From NCBI GenBank assembly GCA_032209605.1, contig JASFXZ010000005.1, forward strand, positions 23,424,905 to 23,488,904: a stretch of 64,000 nucleotides of DNA, given 5' to 3'. The DNA is from Mactromeris polynyma. Lineage: Eukaryota; Mollusca; Bivalvia; Venerida; Mactridae. Numbering within the stretch: position 1 is the stretch's first letter; each line of letters begins with the position of its first letter. The notes below the pieces were generated by a model. The model did not search any database and was not told where the DNA came from. It worked only from the letters and a program-made list of their open reading frames with translations. This document shows, piece after piece, positions 36,801 through 46,601 of the stretch. Made by a program: the position numbers and the translations under genes.

Positions 36801-39800
36801 AAGTTTCCCTTGTTGTTTCTAGTTGGTTATGTTCTTAAGTATGATACCGCATAATTATGCTCAACCTTTTGTCATTGGCATTTTAATGATTTTATACAAT
36901 GTTTGTTAATATCATTATGTAGACGATGTACACGCCATTGTTTATTTGTACGTATAACCAAATGTTACTCCGAGAATGGGATAATATTCTACGAATTGGA
37001 CGTTTTTGGTCATATCAATTATACAAATATGCCAGGAGGACATACGCAATATTAACGATTGGTGCAATCGAAGGATTTCGGTGTAACTACTCATACGTAT
37101 ATTATGTAGAAAACAAACCTAAACCGTCGGTATCTTCAGGGCTTCAAAGACACTTGTCACGGACTAATGGAAATGTAAAATTTGACTTGTCCAACATAGG
37201 AAGTTAGTTGTCCGAGAATATCGGTAAATGCAGTAACAAATAAACACATACAATGATAGCTCCACAATCTACAATTAATTATCACATGTATGTGTTTATG
37301 GGATTCTAAGGTTTGACTTACAGCCGAACAATTGCTGATGTTGGTTAGCTTTAAAAACGGACTTCAACTCAACTGTTGCCCGATTCAGCAGTAGACTAGT
37401 CCGGGAGGTCGGGCTAGTGGATTTATAGAGCCCTGAATATCTTATCTTAGCAATTGATGAAAGCAAGAGACAATTCGGCCAAATGTGTTTCCCGTTCAAA
37501 TTTAATGAAATTTAGTGCTAAATAAATTTCACTTCTGTTTGTGAAATAAATAATAACTGCCTTAGCAAAGTAGTTCTGCGATCTACCACTGACTGTTAGC
37601 AGTACTACCAGTAATTATGCGAGGACTGAGAGTAGTAATACTGGTAGTGCCCGCTGTAAAATGTTGCAAAATTGTATAAATATATAATTGAAGAACGACA
37701 CCTATTATTGCCCAATACAACAATACTGATATAATGTAAGCTGTAGAGAAATTACTGTGTAATTTGTGTCAAAATGACACCGTGTGTTTAGATGCATTAA
37801 CTGAATTAATACAGAAAAACGAACGTATCCTTATTTATTTGTTATCCGTCAGATTAACCAAAAGTTTATTGAAGAACTAGATGTGTGATGCGGTGTCTTT
37901 TTAACCAGCGCGCCTAAGCGCGCCTGGTTTTAGTACTCATACAGTTTTCCAACACTGCCACCCTAAATAGTCCGTTTTCAGCCGAACCGAATAACTGTAG
38001 AAAAAAAGTCAAATAGTCCGACTATTTCGCTGATACTACACGCGCTATAAGATAACACAATGGCTTTTTGCTTTGTTTTCTTTCGAAAATAGTTTATTCA
38101 AAATATACTTTTATAATTATAATATTGTATTGTATGTTCGGGAATGTTCATGTAGTTTTTTGTGCATGTGTATATACGCGTTTTGGCGGTGACCCCATAA
38201 CTCAGAAAAAAACCAACGCAACAAGAAATAGTCCGACGATTCCATTGATGAAACAACACATCGGTAGTTTTTTTGTTTTTTATAAAGAATATCATTTTTT
38301 CAATATATTTTTTAAAAATGTATTGTCTCGGGAATGTTGACATAATTGTAAACTTGTGTGTATGAATATAGCGTCGGTCCGTCGGTCGTGTTCTCATGGC
38401 AGCCATTGAAGTAGTCGTTATTTAGTGTCTCACTACTGATTCTTGAAAGATCAACGGTAAGTGTATTTTCGATTTGTATCTGTTGTATTACATGTTCGCC
38501 TCCTATTATATTTGTGAACTACTGTATTATTATTGTTTATGTGTTAGTGTCTACTGTTGATATTAAATTGCGTCGGTTGAGGCCTATATATCTTGTATCG
38601 GATGATGTACATGCGCTTCTTGCGTAGTATCCGCCATTTTGTTTCATTTTATAAACATCCTGTATTATGTCTGGAATTTTCATTATAAACTTGGGTGATT
38701 ATAGTCTTATATAGCGTACGGTTATGATAATTTATTTATATAATTTTGTTGTAAAGCGAAGGCAGGAAATATCATTGCATCGTCGGTATTACCCGATACG
38801 TGGTTATTATTAAATTGTGTCGTTTGACTTCCAGGTTTTTTATTATGCAACTTGGTTATATTTATTGCATGTGCTCTGTATAAATAAGAATATTAATATT
38901 TTTTTTGCCGATACATGGTTATTACAATACTTCGGAGCGATTTTGTATGTTTATAATTGTAGTTGCAACGATATAATTACTGACCTATTTATTTTGTTGA
39001 TTCGGCCCCGTGTCATTTCGCACACAGGTGGCCGGTGCGTAGCCATGACATTTAAAACCCGCATTGAAAAAAAATATTTTTCACTCTGTTCTTATAGTAA
39101 GATAAAGGTTCAAACAACTTTCAAATCGACATACAGACGCGGAGATCGCTATTTTTCACTCATAGTTTTCCTTTTACGCGAATGCTGCCTTTTTGACAGA
39201 TGGTACCCGGCTCTGCGTAAGAACACATTTTGTAAGCCGAAAACCAAAAAACTTGGTTTTCGGCTTACGAAATGTGTTCTTACGCAGAGCCGGGTACCAC
39301 CTTTCAAAATGGCTGCGTTCGCGTAAAACGAAAGTTGAGAGCGAAAAAATAGCGATCTCCGCGTCTGTATGACGATTTGTAAGTTGTTTGATATTGAAAT
39401 ATACTTTTTTAAATGTTTCTTATTGAAATCTAAAGTCGTTCGTCAGGTGAATAGCGATTTATAGTAGTTTTGTTCTGAAAATACCGACTCGGTCTAACGG
39501 TAGGAAGTTGTCCGACCTAGCCATTCTTGATGTTTGACGTTAAAAACAACAGTCTATTCTGTTTGTGAATATTTTTTGAGTATATTCACTGTCGACATAA
39601 ATCCCTTGTGTGTATTTTAAGACATCAGTGATAAAAATCGGTTGAGAAATGGCTTTGAAAAGTACGTCAAAGCAAATGTGTGTATATATTTTCATTGTAA
39701 ATGCGTATGAAGTTGGACACCTTTATCTTACTATAAGAACAGAGTGAAAAATATTTTTTTTCAATGCGGGTTTAAAATGTCATGGCTACGCACCGGCCAC

Positions 39801-42800
39801 CTGTGATTTCGCACTTTACTATCTTCTTTAAATACAATACCGGTGTACACAAAACGTTTTTATCAAGATTTTTATTTGTCTGGGAAGCTGATCTTTAAAT
39901 ATGTGCTGTTAATTGGTTGAACATCTGACCTATTGTTGATTTGGTTGTTCCCAGTGCACTGCGCACACATTAGGTATTTTCATTCTCTGTTATTCATTGG
40001 TACACACCCATAAATATCTGTATTATACCGCTTATACAATTGTATTTACAACTAAATAATTATTGACTTACTTATTTGTTGATTCTGTCATATATTCTTC
40101 GGAACTATTTACAAACACTACATATTGGGGATTTGGACATCATTACATGTATTACGAAAAATTGCACTGGTGCAGCGAGTGATTCTATACAACTCCCTTG
40201 ATTACCCACTCAGTATATATGCTAACCATTATACCACTACAACTTACCTTCTAATGTTCTGATAAAGAAGCATGCTTGAAAACTCTTATATTAATATGTT
40301 GTTTTGTTATTTTATTTTCAGATGTCAATAGAACAACTTTTTACCAATAGAGGGACTGGACCCTACTCGAAGCCTTTGAAGGTGATAGTGGTCATTACAG
40401 GCGAGATCGTCTCATACCGTGATGGGAGAAACAATGACTGAATCACTGAACGTGGCCATTGCGGACTCAGAAAGATGTATACGGGGTGTTGTGTATGATC
40501 CCCTGAAATTTGCAAAATTCAGGGAAGGGAACTCCCTAGTTCTGAGAGATATAATTCGTAAGACGGACGACAATAATCATGCCATTGTCATCACGAAAAA
40601 TACAAAAGTCTTTATAACTACGGATATTGACGTGCCGGACTACCTGGTGGAAGCGGGGAGGAAGATCATATACCCACCACCAGCAGATGTGGTACTAATT
40701 GCAGAGGCTGTGAGATCCCCACCCAGGGCAAGAGTGTCCGTTACCGAGAAAATTGTACAGGTTAGTTTTCATTCTTGTTCTGTTAATTACAAACAACAGG
40801 TGAAGGTAAATACACATTCACTAAAAATGTTAGTTAAGTTCCATTCAACCGCTCTCCACACTTTAGCAGCAACATTCACACACATAAAGCTCCATCATGT
40901 AAAGTCCAAAAAAAACCATCCCTATGAAGTTAAGACTTGCAAATGTATACTGTTTTTGGTTATCCGTTAATATGGACACCTTGGTTTTTATGACACCTTG
41001 GTTTTTATGTCTCCTGTTTTTATGTATTCAGTAATTTAAAGAAAAATAAGTTCAGTCAGTTAACAGACTGTCCATTGATTTTTAGAGAGATATATGTCTA
41101 TCCTACTGATAAATGAATGTTGCTTGTTTTGCTTGTTTCGCTTCTTTGTTTGATGTTTACATTATTTGTGTGTGTGTTAATGGATAATGTCCTATTATTT
41201 TCACTGCTATACCAACATAAACATTGTTGCTACCTGACTATGGACAGGTGATAATTTTTGATATTTATGCACCTCTTATTATTGGTTGTATATAGCAAAA
41301 TTTAAACAGATTATTGTCACACAGCAGGTTATACATGTTATGGTTATTACTGATAGCTTTATCATGATTTTATATTAAAATTAGCATATTTTAATTGCTG
41401 TTTGGATTGACAACTGCCAACTGTTATTGTAATATCATTGTCTTACACATTTTACCAAATAGTATCACAACGCACACTTGTTGTTTGTTTTTTATTGTAC
41501 TTTAGCATACAGTTTTGAACACAATGGCCACCAATCTAGACATGTGATTACAAGGTAGTGTTCACCAATATTAGACTTAATACAATCGCTTTGTGTTTAA
41601 TTACAGGAGGAGGAGACAAAAACCCTCAGTGTCCGGGGGAGAGTGTGAACCTCAAATCAATCCATTTGGAAGATGGTAGTTTAAAGGTCCGGGTGGCCCT
41701 ATGGAGGGAGGCCTCATCTGTTGAATGTAGGCCAGGGGATCATGTAACAATAACAGATGTTACTACCAACATTTACCAGGGCGAGACAAGCCTACAGACT
41801 ACAGTACGCTCTGAGATCAAGGTAATACAGTTATGAATTTAAAACTTATTAGACTAACTCTGTGTGCATTTACATCACATATCATATGAAAAATCCCTTA
41901 GTATTTATATATTCACTTGAATACAGAAGGCAGTTGTATGGTATTCACACTGTTTATGCCACTAAGGGACTATTGTACTGCTTGCAATACTTCAGACACT
42001 TTTTGTTTCTGGTGTTGTTGTTTCTTGTTTTTCTTCGACTCTAGAACAAATTTTACAAGTAATACTTCAATGGAATATCCACTATCAATTGAAAATGTGT
42101 AGCCCACAAAATGCCTTGACTCACATTTTTTTCTAGTTTGAATGCAAACTAACATGTGTAGGATGTTAGCCATGATGGTATTTTGTAAAATATATTAGAA
42201 TTAGTACCTTGGGAACATTTAGAAATTGAATATTACAAATCAGCATAAACCAGGAAATAGAAATATTTTGCCAGCAAAACACATTTTGCTAGATGCAGCC
42301 AAACTAATATATGTAACCAAACACTGTATGGAACTTGGTATTACAGCGTATGTTTCTTATTCAGTAATATTTTTGGTTTGTTCTAATCCTTTACATTTTT
42401 ATAATTGTAGAAGACTGATACACCAACAGTTGTGTCCAGGGTGTTGGTTGTTTGTGTTTCTGTTGAAGAGAGTGAAACAGAGTTAATAGATGATGACAGC
42501 ATCATCCCTGTGCCAAGTGAGCTGCTGGCTGGTGCTGTAAGCAGTGATGGGCCGGTCGACATTGAGATGCTTACAGCTGCTGGACCACTCACCCTGGTGA
42601 TAACTTGCAAGGGTAGCGAAGTTTTGTACATTGGTTTGGATGAGTGAAAATATTGTAAATATTAGATTGTTTTACATTTGTTGCAGTATTATTTGGGAAT
42701 AGGGTATTATGCACAAATTTGGAGATTTTTATTGCTTATTTTATAAATATACTAATGTACTATTTCCATATACAATTTTTCTATGCCATTCTCATTGGTT

Positions 42801-45800
42801 TCTTTTGTTATAAATGTTCATGTACTGTTAACAACTTAATATAAATAATATTCTTGTGTAAGCTTTTCTATTTGTTATACAAATCAAAATTTTGCTATCT
42901 TGATACCTTTTTCAGTTTATACCAAGTCTATTATTTCTACCCATCACTATTGATCTGGAATTTATAATCTGTACTATTTGCACAAATAATGTTTACCATG
43001 CCATTGATCTTGGTACTCCAAGTGCAAAAACATTAGATACAAGAGCAAATGTTGTATCTAGTCTCATTATGTAATGTGCCCTATAACTAAATACGCTTTT
43101 TGTAAATAAACATTGTTGTGTTCATTTTTTTATGATGATTATGTCCTATTTTACTTAGTTTTACATGTTTTTTATGTCCGTATATATCTCTCATTGGAAC
43201 ATTACAATGATTTGCTAGATGCATAGTCAACCCTATTTACATTATTATACATGCATTATTTATTTTACCTAAACAAAAACTAAGCACCCTGTTACACTTA
43301 CATCTACTGCCATAATGTAATGTGTCCTACAACCGTATATTCTCTTTGTAAATAATTAATGTTGTGTACAATTCTTCCTATCGGTTATGTCTTACTTTAC
43401 ATATAAAGGATGTTTATACAACGTTTTACATGTTTTTTTATGTTCTATGTATATATTTCTCATAGGAACATTTCAATGATTTGCTATATGCATAGTATTA
43501 TTAACATTATGTTACTTGTATTATTTAAAGCATACAATATTTAATGCTCTATTTTCATAGAATGGCTTCATAATTGTTACTGAAACACACAAATATTTGG
43601 TATTTGTTTTTAAATATAATTAAACAAGCACACTTCACTTGTAATAATTTTCTAGTGCAGATATCAGTATTTACTGATGTCAGAAACGTCACATTTTGCA
43701 GTCAGTAATAATATTGTCTATATGCCTTATGGTTATTCCCCTGACGTATGTCATGCCAAGATACATACGAAATATACTTCTTATATAGGGAAAGTAAATT
43801 AGAACAGGCTAACAAGATTTTTTTATAAATGATGGAACCAACATTATAAAAAAACAAGATTATCCATGCACATACAATGTTTTTCAGAATGTGTCTATGC
43901 ATAATGCTTTTTTATAAAACCTTGTTGGCATGTGGTAGATTTGTTCATTATCTATATATCCAAGTGTTTCTATATCAAAATTAGGCAAAGCTAATACAGC
44001 TGTTTTCTACAGCATATATTGCCTTAACATTGGTGTGCATAATATTGTTGACTAGAGTTTTCCAATGTTTTGTATATTTTCCATTTATATGTGTCTCAGT
44101 GTTTGTTTATATGGGTAACGTTAGTAGTTTATGAACAAAACTAGTGTTCCTGCTAATCACGCTACACATCATGACATAACAAATCCCGCCAAATGCTATG
44201 TATGAATACACTTACATTTTTATAATGTACTAAATTTAGAACTTTTTAAAAGCTATAACATTACGAAATGTAAAAAGTTAAAAATGTATGATAAGTCTGT
44301 AAGCCGGTTTTCTTGTGGTGCTTCTCATATGTAAACCCTAGATGTGTCATGCTAACATGGTTATATGCTTTCATTTATATACATTAGATACTTATGTTTA
44401 TTGATTGTGGGTAAACAAATATTAGGTACAGCCAGGACTTTGTAACCATCAGTGTCGTATTGCTATGAATTTGCAAGCATATACCATTTTTTATCATTTT
44501 TATTAGACCAATTTATGAAGCAATCCTAATAGTTAGTTCCCACAATTACAATATTTACCTCTCTTGTTTTGGATTGTTGGCCAAATTGATAGGCAAATTA
44601 TCATAAAGTTTATAGGGAGTATAAAGTAAATGATGCTAAACTAACCAGATATTAAAAAAAAACATTGTTGTACAAAATGTGTTTGTCACATGCATACTCT
44701 TTCTATATTTTCCCAATTATTCTATACATGGAAATTAACCATATATGAGCTCAACAGTTTGACCTATAAAAATGGCTATGAACAAGACGTGTATTTTGTA
44801 CAAGTGGGAACAATCTATTGTTGTTGTTTAGTGTACATTATTATGTTTTACTTTTTATTGATGATCTCAGTTATTTTTAATAAAAGTTTAGAAATTTTAC
44901 ACACTGTTGTTGCCTATCTTGTGTTGAATATACAATTGTTACTGTTTATAAGCCATCAGTGGGATCATAGCTAACGTGACGAATGTATATGTCACGTCTC
45001 ACAAACTCCACTACTACTGATATGCAGTAAAAATAGCACTAATAGATTTGTGTTTGAATTTTGTTCAGTTAATGCCTTTCCGACAGGTATGATCATTTAT
45101 TAGTCTATACATGATCTACCTAGGTTCAATAAGAAGTGTTTCGTCAGTTTAACTGCAAGCAACAGACAGCTTCCACACTTATAAGTAAGCAGTGTGGCGC
45201 TTGTCATCTTGGAAAGATGAAAATTTACAACTGGGTAGGCCTGAACATGTCACAAACCCATGACCTACAGATGGGTATTCTAGCATGCTACCAACTGCGC
45301 TAGCCATGCCTGTTTAAGTCCAAGTGGATGTTACATGTTATGATTTCCAAGGAATACTACAATGATATGGTAACAATATGGACGCATTTAATGCAATATT
45401 GTCTTAATCTGAATACTGTACGTCTCAGGTGAGAGTATGGATATGACAAATGCAATCCGAACTAGTAAGGCAAGGTACTACACCTATGGTTATAATTAGT
45501 TGACTTAGTACAGGGTTCTATAAGGTTGGGTTAACACCCAATCAACAGTTTGAATCATCTACACAGGATCTCAATAACCAGTACATTCCTTGGTTTCACT
45601 GCAAGCGATTGTAGGCTTCCCACTTATGTCAGCAGTGGGAGGTAAATGATTCAAAAAGGTTCCTTGACCAGATCACCACCATGACTAGCTATATACATGC
45701 AAAAAAAAGAAGAGTGGTGTGCATTGTGCATCTGTCTGTTAACATATGTTTGGTTTATTGGATGCAATTAGATCCAAATTATGATGTATCTAATATACAA

Positions 45801-46601
45801 GTAACATATTGTTTTTTTTCGAAAATCAGCAAGATACCTCCCTACAACACTAGGAAATAACATATTTGTCCATTGGGCCTATAATTAAGTTTCTGAACAC
45901 AGTTGTGCTCACAATTTCCTACCTTTGTAATTACACCTTAGCAAACAAGGAATGCTTGGAAATGCACACTATCCATGCCTCACATTCCGTATACATTACA
46001 CTACACCTATATATAGACATATATTATGTTACAACGCGCTGGTTTTCAGGACTCTCAGTCCTTTGATTTATATTACACTTTACTACATATTGCATTTTAC
46101 TACATATTGCAGTGTTTTTTCGGTTAAGTAGAATAGGGTATTTAATGTATTATACAATTATATATTGCATTTGTATGGTGGCATATTACTGCAGGTGGCA
46201 GTTCTGGGCACTTTCAAGCCTGTTTCTAGTTGTATGATATTTATCTTACCGAATCTTAAATTTATCTTAAATTTATCACGAATATTAACTAGATAGCTAG
46301 ATAATTATCGTAATAATTAAGTGGTTAACACGAATTAATTCGTGAACGCTATCATGCTAACTGGTGGCAGTAATATGCCACCATACATTTGAATTCTTGT
46401 ACATTGTTTCAAAGCTTCGCAAGAAATCATACAACTGTAAATAAATATTAAAATGACTTACAGAAGTACCAGCGTATCTGTATTGTGGGAAACAGTGATT
46501 CTTGCAGATACGTCCACTATTGTCAGAAAAGCTCGTGGGTAGGTCACTGTACATGAGCGGGTAACATCCAATGTAACCGTCTGGATGCGCCGCAACTACA
46601 C
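30414..46601 (-). CDS. WSC-domain single-pass membrane receptor (gene lacking its first exon)
   Basis: Six minus-strand exons join with matching phases: 46601-46462, 36146-36014, 34546-34433, 33160-33080, 31946-31847 and 30899-30414. The product has one extracellular WSC domain (predicted carbohydrate binding), a Thr/Ser-rich stalk, one transmembrane helix with a basic stop-transfer, and a long cytoplasmic tail with tyrosine motifs resembling receptor signalling sites. The signal-peptide exon must lie upstream (it should end in phase 1) and was not found with confidence. The second intron, splitting the WSC domain, is 10.3 kb and contains the OB-fold gene on the other strand. In the tail exon the frame shifts at a short GT run (30701-30706), so the full tail is read only if two bases are absent. 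Family name is unknown; a pattern-recognition or phagocytic receptor is a guess from architecture. Confidence 0.75.
31847..31946 (-). CDS. WSC receptor, transmembrane exon
   Basis: Acceptor TTATAG, donor GTGAGT. Encodes DEALLPNCVE followed by a hydrophobic helix (IIIIVGILIVLVNIAVCAVL) and then LLAR, continuing into the RRLRRKELK run of the next exon, a classic stop-transfer. Phase 1 in, phase 2 out. Confidence 0.8.
32449..32738 (+). repeat. SINE with conserved core
   Basis: A tRNA-like head (GCCTAGTAACTTATATATCGG; B box TTGATTCGAACCCC) is followed by a core with TGTGGGAAAGTTGTCAGTTG, TGTACTGGTTGG and GAAATACTATTGAGAAAG, and a tail GGCGTAACTCCCAAAATAAA. This is the best preserved of three copies in the window. 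The core resembles the deeply conserved SINE domain known from molluscs and other animals (recognised from memory, not searched). Lies in an intron of the WSC receptor gene. Confidence 0.8.
33080..33160 (-). CDS. WSC receptor, membrane-proximal stalk exon
   Basis: An 81-nt exon (acceptor CAACAG, donor GTATTA), phase 1 at both ends, encoding TSPLVSIDETTKYFSNDTTT and then ESISGK. Ser/Thr-rich with an N-glycosylation sequon NDT. Joins the transmembrane exon in phase. Confidence 0.65.
33268..34140. repeat. Decayed molluscan dispersed repeat (GGTGAGCTAAA end)
   Basis: The right end reads GAGCACATATTCAGGTGAGC then TAAAA, and the left end carries a degraded inverted match (TTCGCTCACCCGATATTGAG). 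Inside are three degenerate copies of a block ending in GTTTCTGAC / GTTGCTGAC (near 33425, 33570, 33880) and a GGACGGGGAACG-type stretch before the right end. I recognise this layout from dispersed repeats of bivalves and cephalopods. It lies in a WSC receptor intron and the ORFs inside are not genes. Confidence 0.55.
34433..34546 (-). CDS. WSC receptor, mucin-like stalk exon
   Basis: A 114-nt exon (acceptor CACAAG, donor GTAAGC), phase 1 to 1. It encodes TTTTHSTTTSTTSSTLKTST followed by TPGVTSTVNSTSVKTHS; more than half the residues are Thr or Ser, as in O-glycosylated stalks. Confidence 0.75.
36014..36146 (-). CDS. WSC receptor, second half of WSC domain
   Basis: A 133-nt exon (acceptor TTCACAG, donor GTAATG), phase 0 to 1. 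Encodes YVRCYCMKRL, then QDCTLKCPGRTIGGETCGG and SETMTVYDAQ, which are the C-terminal WSC blocks (CYC, C...C.G, CGG...VY). With the exon at 46462-46601 it supplies the eight cysteines of a WSC domain. Confidence 0.85.
36525..36830 (+). pseudogene. Tc1-like transposase 3' relic, copy 1
   Basis: Reads ELRQSLLEEWNNIPR, the C-terminal block of Tc1-type transposases, then after a frameshift MPGGHTQY and a stop (36613-36639), matching the GGHTRY end of the family. The following 190 bp are shared with copy 2. Confidence 0.7.
36960..37545 (+). pseudogene. Tc1-like transposase 3' relic, copy 2, interrupted by an hAT-like insert
   Basis: About 80-90% similar to copy 1 by eye, with the same MPGGHTQY-stop (37029-37055). 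The hAT-like element 37137-37435 splits it; sequence resumes at 37436 with CTTAGCAATTGATGAAAGC, the continuation seen uninterrupted in copy 1. Confidence 0.7.
37137..37435. mobile_element. Non-autonomous hAT-like element nested in a Tc1 relic
   Basis: Starts CAGGGCTTCAAAGACACTTG and ends AGAGCCCTG. The left sub-terminal region resembles the element at 6627 (GACACTTGTC...GACTA), and the right end GACTAGTCCGGGAGGTCGGG matches GACTAGTCTGGGACGTCGGG there. Flanks GGTATCTT and AATATCTT are an 8-bp duplication with two mismatches. The uninterrupted Tc1 relic copy 1 gives the empty site. Confidence 0.8.
37975..38390. repeat. Tandem duplication upstream of the OB-fold gene
   Basis: AAATAGTCCGACTATT...GTTCGGGAATGTTCAT...GTGTATATACGCG (about 38010-38187) is repeated in diverged form as AAATAGTCCGACGATT...CTCGGGAATGTTGAC...GTATGAATATAGCG (about 38227-38374). 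The second copy ends at the presumed transcription start of the OB-fold gene. Confidence 0.6.
39023..39805. mobile_element. Long-hairpin (foldback) DNA transposon with 8-9-bp target duplication
   Basis: Ends CACAGGTGGCCGGTGCG and its complement CGCACCGGCCACCTGTG. The left arm of about 225 bp (39023-39247) is inverted in the right half (39253-39385 and about 39718-39805) around a 5-bp loop at 39248-39252. The right arm is interrupted by about 330 bp of unrelated sequence. ATTTCGCAC flanks both sides (39015-39023 and 39806-39814), so the duplication is 8 or 9 bp. No transposase. Long arms plus a 9-bp duplication recall Mutator-like elements; this is inference. It lies in the first intron of the OB-fold gene. 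Confidence 0.85.
40322..40760 (+). CDS. OB-fold gene, exon encoding first OB domain
   Basis: Acceptor TTTTCAG is immediately followed by ATG (MSIEQLFTNRGTGPYSKP). The frame runs 39 codons to TGA 40439-40441; the +1 frame, open from about 40419, carries the homologous-looking continuation (TESLNVAIADSERCIRGVVY to VTEKIVQ). One surplus base around 40425-40436 explains the break. Confidence 0.65.
41607..41821 (+). CDS. OB-fold gene, exon encoding second OB domain
   Basis: In phase it reads EEETKTLSVRGRV then TGA (41646-41648). The shifted frame reads VNLKSIHLEDGSLKVRVALW through TTVRSEIK to the donor GTAATA. One missing base near 41645 explains it; an internal AG acceptor is the alternative. 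Confidence 0.65.
42411..42647 (+). CDS. OB-fold gene, last exon
   Basis: Acceptor TTGTAG, phase 0, reads KTDTPTVVSRVLVVCVSVEE through DDDSIIPVPSELL and GPLTLVITCKGSEVLYIGLD to TGA; intact. An AATAAA about 455 bp downstream is a candidate polyadenylation signal. Confidence 0.65.
   Translation, partial: KTDTPTVVSRVLVVCVSVEESETELIDDDSIIPVPSELLAGAVSSDGPVDIEMLTAAGPLTLVITCKGSEVLYIGLDE
43060..43535. repeat. Diverged tandem duplication downstream of the OB-fold gene
   Basis: About 43068-43265 and 43312-43530 share ordered blocks (ATGTAATGTG.CCTA, TTTGTAAATAA, GTTTTACATGTTTTTT, ATTTCTCAT.GGAACATT, AATGATTTGCTA.ATGCATAGT). Non-coding. Confidence 0.6.
43536..46170. other. WSC receptor long intron, no further gene seen
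   Basis: Sequence between the OB-fold gene and the first WSC exon. The 94-codon open frame at 44690-44974 is hydrophobic and low-complexity and has no supporting context. A SINE head lies at 45225-45325. Confidence 0.4.
45225..45325 (-). repeat. tRNA-like SINE head, reversed
   Basis: On the minus strand it reads GGCATGGCTAGCGCAGTTGG (tRNA 5' half and A box), then TGTAGGTCATGGGTTTGTGA in the B-box position. The core domain was not recognised downstream. Confidence 0.55.
46174..46385. mobile_element. MITE with TATGGTGGCATATTACTGC inverted ends
   Basis: TATGGTGGCATATTACTGC at the left end is matched exactly by GCAGTAATATGCCACCATA at the right. CATTTG lies on both sides (46168-46173, 46386-46391), giving a 6-bp duplication. 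The 212-bp element is non-coding with a smaller palindrome (CACGAATTAATTCGTG) inside. It lies 77 bp from the WSC exon. Confidence 0.8.
46462..46601 (-). CDS. WSC receptor, first half of WSC domain
   Basis: A 140-nt exon (acceptor TTAAAAG, donor GTAAGT), phase 1 to 0. Encodes VVAAHPDGYIGCYPLMYSDL then PTSFSDNSGRICKNHCFPQY and RYAGTS. These are the N-terminal WSC blocks (Y.GCY...DLP.S, C...C, Y.YAG). The next exon supplies the rest. Confidence 0.85.

Larger units (their letters stand above)
38360..42647 (+). pseudogene. OB-fold protein gene nested in the WSC receptor intron, frame broken twice
   Basis: A likely untranslated exon ends at a GTAAGTG donor (38456/38457). Coding exons are 40322-40760, 41607-41821 and 42411-42647, all joining in phase 0 with proper GT/AG. 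The protein reads like two consecutive OB-folds (single-strand nucleic-acid-binding beta barrels, RPA-like): GPYSKPLKVIVVITGEIVSYRDG, SLNVAIADSERCIRGVVYD, then SLKVRVALWREASSVECRPG and DHVTITDVTTNIYQGE, and a shorter C-terminal exon ending YIGLDE. The first frame stops at TGA 40439 and is resumed in the +1 frame. In exon 3 the in-phase frame stops at TGA 41646 and is resumed in another frame, unless an internal acceptor (CCCTCAG near 41629) is used. This is either a recent pseudogene or a gene with two sequence errors. I do not know the family name. Confidence 0.65.

Noticed and set aside
38817..39326. 169-codon ORF across the hairpin arm
   Set aside because: It runs through the left arm and loop of the foldback element, and its frame is not kept in the inverted arm; no domain recognised.
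44690..44974. 94-codon ORF as a small membrane protein
   Set aside because: Hydrophobic, AT-driven composition with no family signature; probably chance.
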